Assembly (NCBI GenBank): GCA_032173965.1
Contig: CM063295.1
Location: 3,844,001 to 3,908,000 of the forward strand
Reading direction: 5' to 3'
Source: Sitta carolinensis
Lineage: Eukaryota > Chordata > Aves > Passeriformes > Sittidae
DNA length: 64,000 nucleotides
The notes under the pieces are model-generated. The model had not been told where the DNA came from. It saw only the letters and a list, made by a program, of their open reading frames with translations, and ran no database searches. Made by a program: the position numbers and the translations under genes. The number at the start of each line of letters is the position of its first letter. Position 1 is the stretch's first letter. Positions 11,780 to 22,346 of the stretch are shown here, piece by piece.

Positions 11780-13831
11780 AATGCAGCTGTCTGTTACTGA
11801 AAATCTGAATTAATGGCCCTGGTTTATTTACATATACTGTGGGAACAATGCCATTTAAGGCTGATTAGGTTAAATCACTGTGTTGCTCTTGTGAAAAATG
11901 CAGTTGGTTAAAGGGGGTACTTCTATCAGAGCCAAGGCTTCCCTCAGTGTTATTATTCAAGGCACCACTCAAATTGCCTTCATAAATATCCAGCTGTAAG
12001 AACTTGAGCATCAAGGTGAGATATATAGATAAGAACAGCTTCTGAGAATGGCTTGTAGCTGGTCTCTAAACTTTGCTATAAATTCTGCTCTCAGCTGCAT
12101 TTCCCCCCCAGTATTTACAGCCCTGACTGGGAATTTCTGCATTTGCCACCCCTTTTAAAGAGCTTTGCCCTCTCCTCTCTGTTCTTTCTATAAGCAGCAC
12201 CCACAAAAGGAAGATAGGGATTCAAATATAATCCAAATCTTTAGTTTTCAAATAGTGTAAAGAAATCTTGACTTGTTAAAAAAAAAAAAAATAATTCTTA
12301 GCTAAAACACACTGTCAGCGTGGGAAGGCCCTTAAGAATTAATAATCTTTATGGGGTGGGGGGTTTGCTTGTCAGTATTAGAGCCTGGAACTGGAGTGGC
12401 TCTCACGTGTCACTGAGCAGCTGAGGAGGCCATAGCAAATAAGCTGATTAATTCTTATATGAAAGTTTTACAGGGAGCTTCTTGAAACAAGAGCTAACTA
12501 TATTTTATGAAATTTCAGAGGAAGGAAGGACAAACTTTCCTATTCAAAATGAGAACATATTTCAGTTTAGAACAAATTAGAACAAATTCTGCTTATCTGA
12601 TCTTTTAGTAATTCTGACTCTTGCTCATGGTTTTTTTTGATTTTTTTTTTTTTTTTACCATCACCCTTGTTAAGTTAATTTTCCAGTAGTAAAACTTCTC
12701 CTTGGTAGTCTGTAAGTTCCTACAGACTCATGTAGGAACTAGTCTAACACTAAATCTAATGTTTAGAATCCTGCAGTAATACTTTCTTGATAGTATTCTG
12801 TCATTTCTCCAAAGTGGTGCCTTTCTTCCAAACATGTTGTTCTACTTTTTTTTTTTTTTTCCCCAAATTTTCCTTTCTCACAAGGAAATGAGCAGTGTGT
12901 GCCTCATGGAGAGAGCAAGGCAGTAACTTTTTGCTGGATTATTTTTTTTTTTTTTTTTTGTACATATGAATGAAAGCTGAGGTGACAAGGCCGAATTTTG
13001 AAATTTTAGAAGCAAATCTGAATTTAGTTTGGCTCTTGCCATATGAAGCAAAGCTGTGAGATAAATTTGAGTAACTGCTGTGCAGTTCAGTTCCTGCTGT
13101 AAGCTCAAGCCCTGTGAGAAGAGGAACTCCCGGGGTGTTTGTGTTACCTGCAGCTTTGTGCCAGTGCTGGAGCTGATCAGGCAGTGACAGAAATCCTGCT
13201 GCAGCCCAGGCACTGCAGAATCACAAGGTGAAAACAGGCTGGGGAGCATTTGACACTCAAGTAATTGAATAATAAAAAAAGAAGGAGACATACAGTAGGG
13301 CTTATCTAATGGTATGTACTGACCTAAGAAATTGTGATTTAGTTAAAAACAAGGTTTTGCACATGGATTCCTCTTTGTGACACAGTGAAGTTTTGCTAGA
13401 AGGATGTGTCCTGCAAGTGGATGCCTTTGCCTAACTTACTTTGGTAACAGACTTTAAATGCACTGCCACCTCTTCTGCTAAACTGAGAGTTTACCTCGAG
13501 CTACAGAGCTGCATGGAAATATAAGCAGTGCTGAATGAAGGAGCTTGGGAAATATTTTGGGATGTCTTTATGTAAACCATCCTATCCATGATGTTTGTAT
13601 ACTTCTTCAGTTTAAAATTCTCCAAGCTTCTGGACAGTTTATAAATCTGTAGCAGTTTTTTTAATAACAGTTTATAAATCACAGTAGCATCTGCCCCTGT
13701 CAGATTTTAGCTGATACTGTTAAGTGTCCTTGTGCATCAATACTGTTCTGTATTTGGCTGTTGAGAAATGGGGGTAAAAGAAAGATTTTTTGAAGTCATT
13801 TAGAGGCACTTGATGATTTTGTTGTTGGGCT

Positions 13832-13833
<2 letters not shown>
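11775..13833. other. AT-rich unique sequence with T runs, no gene
   Basis: Contains 11790-11990 (possible conserved noncoding DNA, see the block to its left) and T runs at 12631-12656 (with one GA break), ~12847-12860 and 12942-12959. The 137-codon minus-strand frame over 12878-13291 ends in a lysine run encoded by the T tract and has no domain. No exon supported. Confidence 0.45.

Positions 13834-13871
<38 letters not shown>
13834..13871 (-). repeat. Poly-T run (poly-A on minus strand), 38 bases
   Basis: Uninterrupted T homopolymer followed by TAAATAAG. No retroelement body recognised to its right on the minus strand. Confidence 0.9.
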
Positions 13872-13875
<4 letters not shown>

Positions 13876-14908
13876 AAGCACTAATAGAATGATAGGTGGC
13901 TTTGGCTTTAAGTTGTCATAAAGCCTTAAAATGAAAATAATGTCATATTTTTTATGGAGGACTATAAATGCTTATTGAACTCCCTGAGTGTGTTTTGGTT
14001 TTATATAGTTCTGGTTTTTCGTCAAGTAATTTAGAGTATTTTTCAAATTATAATAATCTGCCTTTCTAATGCTTCTAAAAAGCGTGTGTAAATTGAGACC
14101 ACAAAATACTTTGTTACATTATGTTACTGAGATTACAACTGCTTGCTAAAATATCACTGAGAAGTTGATTTCTTGAGTAATGAATTTTCTAAGGAAGAAA
14201 TTTGCAGCTGGAGAGCAGTTTATGAAGCAGAGTTCTTAAATTAGTGATAGATTATTTCATAGTTGAGGCTATCACTTGTTGAAAATATGCTTTCTGAAAG
14301 ACGAAAAGAAGGGTTCATTTTCTTCATAACACTCCTGGTTAAAGTGCAACAGTGAGAGGCTTCAGGGAGAGGTGGGAAAGTGGAACCTGAGTGGGGCTCT
14401 TTTGGAAAAGCAAATGTTGTGGCTGTTTGTGTTTGCTGCTTGTCAGAGATGGTGGATCCTGGGACTTGCTGGCTGTGTCTGTAGGAATCACAGCCTCTGC
14501 TGGATCTGGAAAGTGCAGCAGGAGGAGCTGGGCTGCAAAGGGAGGGCTGGGGAGTGAGGAGGGGTTGATGCCCCTTGCAGCTCATTCTGAGGAGACTCCC
14601 ACACTGGTTCGGGGGTCATTCAGCACTCGTGGCTCCTGCTGCCTTGGGGTTAAACTGCATTAAATGCAGCACATCTTGGCCCTGTGGGTCCCACTGCTGG
14701 TTAGGTTGAGCCTGGCCCCAGCTGTAGGGTTTGCACATCACCACAGTGGAATCAGACCCAAGCTGCTGCCTGTGCTCTTGGCTCTGTGGAGAGTCAGAGG
14801 TTCTGCTTTCCTCCCTGCTGCTTCCCTTCATGCAGCAAACAGGAACTCTGCTGGTCCTGGTAGTTCAGACACCCAGCTCACCCTTTTGGCAGTACTAGAC
14901 ACTTGTTT
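13872..14908. other. Unique sequence without a gene
   Basis: AT-rich to about 14330, then GC-richer to 14880 with overlapping frames on both strands (up to 126 codons, 14664-15044). The long plus frame extends through the 58-bp duplication and has no domain. Nothing recognised. Confidence 0.45.
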
Positions 14909-15024
14909 TACATTAGTTTGTCATTTGTGTACATACACGCAGAGATACAGCTTCAAAATTCTGTTGTACATTAGTTTGTCATTTGTGTACATACACGCAG
15001 AGATACAGCTTCAAAATTCTGTTG
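14909..15024 (+). repeat. Perfect tandem duplication, 2 x 58 bp
   Basis: Bases 14909-14966 and 14967-15024 are identical as read, starting TACATTAGTTTG and ending ATTCTGTTG, with three more matching bases after the second copy. Perfect identity in otherwise diverged unique DNA suggests a recent slippage or replication event, or an assembly artefact. Confidence 0.95.
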
Positions 15025-15799
15025 TACTCTGGAAAAAGGCATGAAGCTCAATCTTAGAATGTGATGTACAATAAGAGGCATACATCAGCTGTAATAGATT
15101 TTGATGTCTTCTGGCATGGTTACAGGATATCCAAATTATAAATGGGAATCAATCTATCTCTTTTGGTGGTTTTGAAAGAATCAAATTCAGTTGTGTAATG
15201 TTATTTCATTAGGCTTCTTTTCTATTTTCAAATAATGGTTATTTTCAAATTTCAGTTCAATTTCTCTTTCTTATGAAACAATTTGGTCTCCATACAGTTT
15301 CCATTTTTGTCACTTATCCCCAGTGTAAGGTACAGAAAAAATCTTAGTGCTTCATTTCTCCTTGTAAACAAGTTCTTTTTTTTTCTGGTAAATCACTATT
15401 TGATACAAATAAATTGCTTATTTGTGTTATCCTAATTATTACAGCAGGAAATAGGCATGACTGCAAAAGAGAAAGTGAGAAGTTCTGTGTCATCTCTGCC
15501 CCAGGTAACCCTTTTTTAGTTCCCAAGCAGCATTTTGTCACAGCTCCTGTGTCTCTGCCCTGCATCCCTCAGTGGTGTCTGCCTTGAAACACATCTGCAA
15601 TATGCAGAGTTGTGCTGTAGGACTTGGATAAAATGCATAACACAGAAAGGCAGTGCAGATGTTATGGGAGAGAAAGCCAAACATGACAGTGGTGCCTAAA
15701 CCTTCACCTGAATCTTTCACTCACTGCCTCCCAACACCTTTGGTCTTGGAAGGATCCTGGAGGAGTTCCTCTAACGAGTCAAATTGGTTCAGTCAACCC
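15025..15799. other. Unique sequence without a gene
   Basis: AT-rich with only short frames. No repeat or exon recognised before the target duplication at 15800. Confidence 0.5.
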
Positions 15800-15805
15800 T
15801 GTGAG
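15800..15805. other. Target-site duplication, left copy (TGTGAG)
   Basis: The 6 bases before the LTR-like element are repeated exactly at 16236-16241 after it. A 6-base duplication is usual for class II (beta-retrovirus-like, ERVK) insertions. Confidence 0.85.
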
Positions 15806-16235
15806 TGTAGCTGGTTTTCTGGCCTGAGGTTTCTGAGTTTCTGAACTCAGTTTCTTCGTGGTGTTTGGGTTTGGAAGACCTTGTTCCCACAGACTTGACA
15901 CAAACATCCCAAGTGTTATTGTAACGAGAGTGATGTTTTGCATTCTTTTCTGTGGGATGGCCTTGTCTCTATCCATTGGTTTGGGCCAATGGTTAGAAGA
16001 GTTCTGGCACTCTTCTAACGTGTGAGAGTGGCCTGTTCTAACAGGTATATAAGGAGGGCAATTGTTTTAATAAAGGGGAGTCAGATGCAGTTTTTATAAC
16101 GAAGTCTCATGTCATTTGTTCATCACCCACAGCGACATCTGGAGTCTGTGGGAACAAGGTCTTCTGAAACCCAAACACCACGAAGAAACTGAGTTCAGAA
16201 ACTCAGAAACCTCAGGTCTAGAAAACCAGACTACA
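15806..16235 (+). mobile_element. Intact LTR-like element, 430 bp, with ~90-bp inverted ends
   Basis: Begins TGTAG and ends CTACA, flanked by a perfect 6-bp duplication TGTGAG. In plus order it has a CCAAT box (15984-15992), TATA box (16045-16053, GTATATAAG) and AATAAA (16069-16074), so it reads as a solo ERV LTR on the plus strand, class II by duplication length. Unusually, bases 15806-15894 and 16143-16235 are inverted complements with only a few differences and small gaps near the tips, so almost half the element can fold into one hairpin. Normal LTR inverted ends are only a few bases. Its tips resemble the TGTAGTCTGG 5' ends at 2922, 9073 and 25012, pointing to a related family. A nonautonomous inverted-repeat element carrying an LTR core is the alternative. 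Confidence 0.8.
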
Positions 16236-19200
16236 TGTGAGCAGTGACTTGTGGCATCAGAAGGCTCTCAGACTTGTTCCAGTTACATATTCACACATTT
16301 TAATGCTTGTTTTAAAGTTGTCTGAGCCCACATGTGGAGGAAGTGTGTCAAACAATTTCCATGTATCTGATTCCACTGATCAGAGCAGAGCTTTAGATGT
16401 TTGCCACAGATGTGTTACCCTGCCCATCCCAAAGGCTACAGAGCAGCTGCAACAAGTGAGATGGATGATTTTGACAAGGTGGTGGGGGAAAAAATGATAA
16501 AATAATAAAAAAATACAAAGAAATAGAAGAAAAAGAAAAAGTTTCCAGTTGAAAACAAAATTGCTTGGAGATTTCAATATTCTCTTTATGTGAATTTTAG
16601 GTTTGAAGTATACATGAAGGCTTGAAAAGGTTACTTTAAGAAGGCTCAGAACAGCTGAGAACTATGAGTAAGTGTCTGTGTCCTGTATGAGATCAGCAGG
16701 CTTTTTTTTCCTCATGATTCAGCCACTGTTGGTGACCTCAGACCAAAAACCTGCAAAAATGCTGCCCCAGCTATGATGTTTCACTCCTGGGTTTGGCCTT
16801 AAGGAGGAGAGTGCAGAACTGTCTGTAAGAGTTAGAAAGGCTAAGTTAAAAGGTTCTCTACTTAAGGAGAAAGTTACTTCCTTCTCTGCTTATGGAGAAG
16901 CAAAGTCACTGTTTAGAATGAGGAATTTTCTAAATATCATCAAGTCTTGGCAAGAGAGAGAAAGGAAAATTGATGCCTGTAGCTTCCTGTACTGTGAAAA
17001 TGTCAAGTGGGAGAAGGGGAAGGAAACATTAGTGAAGTGTGGGGTCTGTCTGTATTTTTCATTAAATGATGCTGAGCTTTCAGAAGAAAAAAAAAAACTT
17101 TAGTAAATATTGAAGTCAGTAGAAAGAATTTAATGAATTGTTTTAAGTACATACCAGGATGGATATTGTGCCAGGGTGACAGGAGTGCAGAAGACAGCAG
17201 TTTAAATGCTGTTATGGGCTGTTGCTGTGATATCCTAGAATCAACCACGAGCTTGGGTTTCCCCACAATTATTGCAGCTTGTTATCTTGGGAACAGTGGG
17301 AGAGAATGTGAGAGTAGCCAGCTATTATATAATGAACATTTATTTAGAAGAAAAATGCATAGTACGAGGAGAGTAACTTTGCAAAGTGGCTCCTGGTGCT
17401 ATCTAAAGTCCTGAATGCTACCATTTAGTTTATATGAAACTATAAAGACAACTTTGGCCAAGTTGCTGCTTTTACAGCTTGGTGTCTCTGTACTTCATTC
17501 AGCAAAGTGATAGCAGTTTTAGCATAGAGCAAATTGGATGGAGATGTGCTTCCTTTGTCTTCACTGTGCTCTCTTACACTTACATTAATAATTGTTATAA
17601 CACAGTTATTGCTCAGCTCTTTTCCCTTGCTGCAGTAAAACAAAAGCAGTCCATCTCCTTGATGTATTTTGCAGAGTGAATATAGAGTGAATCTCACCCA
17701 TAAAAGTGCTCTTGGGTTGACAGTGTTGTGAAATGAAGTTCTCTGCCCAAATTAATATGGCCTATATAAAAGTACAAGTCTCTCAGATATTGTTTAGCTC
17801 ATGAAGGTTAATCTGCTCAAGTCCTGTGTTCCTCAGTCCTTGTTCCATCACTTTTTGGATGGCCTGTTGTGACTCCTAATAAATACACATTTTAAAAATA
17901 TTGCACACGTAGATGAGTCCATAAAATTAACTCTAGTGATCCCAGAGAGCATGGGGCAAGGGAAAACAGACTGTTTTCAAGTCAAACTTCCAGAGAATCC
18001 TTTTGTCTTGTCAGGTTTTTATTCTTTTGGTGTGGATCAGATCCCAGCTGCACCACCTGAAGTTCTTGAGATGTTCTTTTTGCACCCCAAAGTGGCTAAG
18101 CTGGGGTATAAAAACAGCCCACACTGTGCAGGGAACCTTCCAGCATCAGGGAACTGCTGGGGAAGGCAGAGCTTCCCTGGCACCCATCATTCTGGGGAAC
18201 AGTTTATCCTGTCAGAAGCTCTGGGTTTCACTGCTTTTTTTTTCCTGTAATGCTGTGTTTCCTGTAATTCATTGGGAAAGAAGTAAAACTTTGTTTTTTC
18301 TTAGAAATCTTAGTCAGGTATTTAAGTATCAGTGATGCAGTTTTGTTATCTTTTTTAGTTTTTAATGAGAATTATAAGATACAATATAATTACTTCAATT
18401 TGATTGGTGATTTTTAGCACCCTGCCCCATTTTGTCTTGTCTGTCTGCAGACCATTGTACTTTTAACTTTCTTCTGAGAAAAGACTAGTAAATCCATTCC
18501 ACTTGCTCACCAGGTTAGAAAAATAACTAAAAAAATAACAACAGGAAAACAAAGAAAAAATAACCCCCAAAAAACCCAAACACAGGCAAAACAGCTCATC
18601 TTTTCTGCTGGTCAAAAAGCACTGTAAGCACTGCTGTGAAATTCTGAGTTGAGTTATAAGAGCACTTATTCTGATTCCATGTTGGGTTTGAACATAAACA
18701 AATTAGAGCTGTTAATTTGGGGAGAAGTTCCATCTAGATTAGGCTTTACCTTGAACTCCCACTCTCACATTCCCTAGGACAACAGAACAATAATTTGTTG
18801 TATAAACAATAACAGTAGGGACTTGGTCTCTCTGGATATCCCCATCTGGCAGAGGGAATCTGGTTGTTAGCATATCAAAAGAGCTGCTGAATTTCTTCAG
18901 TTTACACAGACTAAATTTAATAGAACTCTGTAAAACTTTCTACCCTGATATTTTATTTTATTTTTCACTAAAATTAGGAATCCTATAACATTTATGAGAT
19001 AGCGTTATTTTTGCTTTTACATATTGAGAGGAAATTCTCTACCCTCCTTTTCTTTAGGTACAGAATTTTTAATTTCTTAAAAACCCCAAATCCCCAACTC
19101 CTCTCCTCTCAAGTCCCTGCTTTCTTTGTGAAGGTAAGTTCCCACTGGAGACAGAATGTTGCTTTCCTGCTGCAGCTAAAAACAGTCTCAGGATCCCTCA

Positions 19201-20302
19201 TGGTTGTTTTTTTGGTTTTTGGGGTTTTTTTGGTTTGTTTCTTTGTCTAAAAAACCCACCACGTTTCTGCCAAATTATCCAGTGTCTCGAAACACCAACA
19301 AATAACACTGTGTTTAGCATGTTAAAATCCCTGGTAATTTTCTGAAACTCTGGCTGATTTGAGGCTTATTATTATTTTGTGTTATTGAAGCTTTCATAAA
19401 AGCATGGGCTTGGGGGAAGATGTTTGTCCTTTTGCTGCCACTTTTGCTTTTGCTCACCTGGAAAGTGAAAGGATTATCAGTCTCAGGAAGCACAGGGTTA
19501 AACTGATATGTATTTATTCCACTGTTATTTTTATTGCTTCTTTTTCTCCTCTCCTTTTGTTGATTTAAGTCTCTATTTTCTTGGATTCATTTAAAAGGAC
19601 AAAACACACCACACAAAAAAAGTGTTGCTTTTATATATGGAAAGAAGAGGCAAAGTTTTAAATGAAAATGACATGCCAAATATTTTATTTTCATTGAAGT
19701 AACTGAGAAGGTTTTGTACAAGCACTTCTGTCTCAACAGAAAGTGCATATGCAAAAGTAGAATAACAAAAAGATTTATTGGCTGAAACAATTCCCACTGT
19801 CATGTGGTACATAAGAATTAAATATTTATTCCTACTCACTGGGATAATAAAACTCTATTCAATTATGTTGCAGACACTACCAAATGATTTTTGAGGCCTC
19901 TAATAATACAGCAAATGGTAAAATATATAGTATAAACAATGCATGAGAAAACATTATGGAAAATATTCTCTAGCCCACAGAATTTGCTTCTTTGTTACAA
20001 TAACTATTGAGACAGATGACAAAGCCATCAGCAGTCTGTGGTGCCAAAAATGTGGATTTCGAAGGTGTTGTGCTGTTGATGAGCCCAAAAGCTGCAGTGG
20101 TTTGGGGCTGCACGGTGCAGGTTCAAAAGAGCTGGTTTGTTGTTTCCTTTTTTCTTTAGCCAGATTAATGTTACAGAAAGAGTCACTTTCTCCCCGAATC
20201 AGAGCCATTTGTCCTTTCCCAGTGGGAGCTGCAGCAAGGGAACATTCCTCAGGGTGCCACGGGGGCTGGGGCTCTGCAGCCCCTGCAGTCCATCCTGTCC
20301 TG
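16236..20302. other. Long AT-rich unique stretch, no gene
   Basis: Starts with the right TGTGAG copy (16236-16241). Mostly AT-rich with scattered frames under 160 codons and no domains. An isolated strong TATA-like motif GGGGTATAAAAACAGC occurs at 18103-18118. T/G-rich simple sequence lies at 19202-19245. A 155-codon frame (19943-20410) only gains length by entering the minisatellite. No exon or mobile element recognised. Confidence 0.45.
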
Positions 20303-21656
20303 CTGGCTGGGGTAATTAGCACAGGCTGGGCAATGAGCACAGGCTGGGCAATTAGCACAGGCTGGGCAATTAGCACAGGCTGGGCATTTAGTACAGGCTG
20401 GGGTAATTAGCACAGGCTGGGCAATTAGCACAGGCTGGGGCAATGAGCACAGGCTGGGGCAATGAGCACAGGCTGGGGCAATTAGCACAGGCTGGGCAAT
20501 GAGCACAGGCTGGGGTAATTAGCACAGGCTGGGGCAATTAGCACAGGCTGGGGTAATTAGCACAGGCTGGGGCAATTAGCACAGGCTGGGGCAATTAGCA
20601 CAGGCTGGGGACAATTAGCACAGGCTGGGGCAATGAGCACAGGCTGGGCAATTAGCACAGGCTGGGGTAATTAGCACAGGCTGGGCAATGAGCACAGGCT
20701 GGGGCAATTAGCACAGGCTGGGCATTTAGCACAGGCTGGGCATTTAGCACAGGCTGGGGTAATTAGCACAGGCTGGGGCAATTAGCACAGGCTGGGCATT
20801 TAGCACAGGCTGGGCATTTAGCACAGGCTGGGGCAATTAGCACAGGCTGGGGCAATTAGCACAGGCTGGGGCAATGAGCACAGGCTGGGGCAATTAGCAC
20901 AGGCTGGGCAATTAGCACAGGCTGGGCATTTAGCACAGGCTGGGGCAATGAGCACAGGCTGGGGCAATGAGCACAGGCTGGGGTAATTAGCACAGGCTGG
21001 GCAATGAGCACAGGCTGGGGCAATTAGCACAGGCTGGGGCAATTAGCACAGGCTGGGCATTTAGCACAGGCTGGGGCAATTAGCACAGGCTGGGCATTTA
21101 GCACAGGCTGGGGCAATTAGCACAGGCTGGGGCAATTAGCACAGGCTGGGCAATTAGCACAGGCTGGGGCAATTAGCACAGGCTGGGGCAATTAGCACAG
21201 GCTGGGCATTTAGCACAGGCTGGGGTAATTAGCACAGGCTGGGGCAATTAGCACAGGCTGGGCATTTAGCACAGGCTGGGCATTTAGCACAGGCTGGGGT
21301 AATTAGCACAGGCTGGGGCAATTAGCACAGGCTGGGCATTTAGCACAGGCTGGGCATTTAGCACAGGCTGGGGCAATTAGCACAGGCTGGGGCAATTAGC
21401 ACAGGCTGGGGCAATGAGCACAGGCTGGGGCAATTAGCACAGGCTGGGCAATTAGCACAGGCTGGGCATTTAGCACAGGCTGGGGCAATGAGCACAGGCT
21501 GGGCAATGAGCACAGGCTGGGCAATTAGCACAGGCTGGGGCAATTAGCACAGGCTGGGGGTAATTAGCACAGGTTGGGGCAATTAGCACAGGCTGGGGGT
21601 AATTAGCACAGGCTGGGGCAATTAGCACAGGCTGGGGTAATTAATGAGCACAGGTG
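20303..21656 (+). repeat. Minisatellite B, ~70 units of 18-20 bp, with 540-bp internal duplication
   Basis: About 1.35 kb of units such as GCAATTAGCACAGGCTGGGG. Four main variants alternate at the linker: GCAATTAG, GCAATGAG, GTAATTAG and GCATTTAG, with three, four or (rarely) five Gs at the end. The order of variants is not random: the segment ~20691-20963 recurs base for base at ~21231-21503, an offset of 540 bases. Units near both edges are more degenerate (TTAATGAGCACAGGTGAG at the right). Minus-strand frames inside are artefacts of the period. Confidence 0.97.
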
Positions 21657-21869
21657 AGAAATCTGCCCCTTTGGCAGGACCTGCCTCCAGTCCCAACCAC
21701 GAAGCAGCCACAGCTTTTGTTCAGGATCTCTCCTGGTGGGTTTACAATTCCTCTCAGACTTGTTCACTGCAGGCATGTCTTTGTTAGAAATTCTCCCTCT
21801 TATTTCTCCTGGGACTGTTCTGTGTAACTTTGCCAGCCCAGGAGCTGGGGCTGTGTCGTGACAGTTTTG
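21657..21869. other. Unique flank of minisatellite B
   Basis: Unique, mixed composition. No gene or repeat recognised. Confidence 0.5.
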
Positions 21870-22346
21870 TAATTAGCTGTTCCCAGCACTAACTTTGCTT
21901 TCAGAGGGAAGAGCATTCCTAACCCTTGCTTTTTCCCCTCGTGACATATTTCTCTCTCTTATCTCTTGAAGGTGGTGTGCACTTCTCTGCAAGCAGTTGT
22001 AACCATTAGTAATCAAAACCCAGCAGAGCACAGCATTTGTCAGAAATCCCATTGCTTCCAAACTGTTGCTGTAAATTAATCCATTCCTATGCGAGTATGA
22101 TAATTTTAAAAGCATTATCAGAACTGGAATTATTTTCTTATTTCCTCCCAGCAAATGGATCCATTGATCCTTAATAACTTCCCAGTAATTCTGCTAATTG
22201 TCATGTTTCCATCAATAAGTTTTAAAATCTGCCATCAGCTGGGTAGGTGTGTGTATGCATCACTCTGCCAGGAGCGCATCGAACTATTTTTAAACAGCAG
22301 TAATGAATTTTTGGCTAATAGAGAAATGTTTTCATACTTCTGTTAG
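21870..22346. promoter_or_regulatory. Candidate conserved noncoding element
   Basis: Unique block with many TAAT-type cores (CATTAGTAATCA, GTAAATTAATCC, GATCCTTAATAAC, TTCTGCTAATTG, CAGTAATGAA), retained CpG near 22092 and 22275-22280, and no transposon signature. The frames on both strands are interrupted and lack domains. The texture matches deep-conserved enhancers of vertebrate gene deserts, but this is inference. Confidence 0.35.

Noticed and set aside
20303..21656. G-quadruplex array
   Set aside because: G runs of 3-5 recur every ~19 bases, but intervening loops of ~15 bases are longer than the usual stable type, so structure formation cannot be claimed from sequence.
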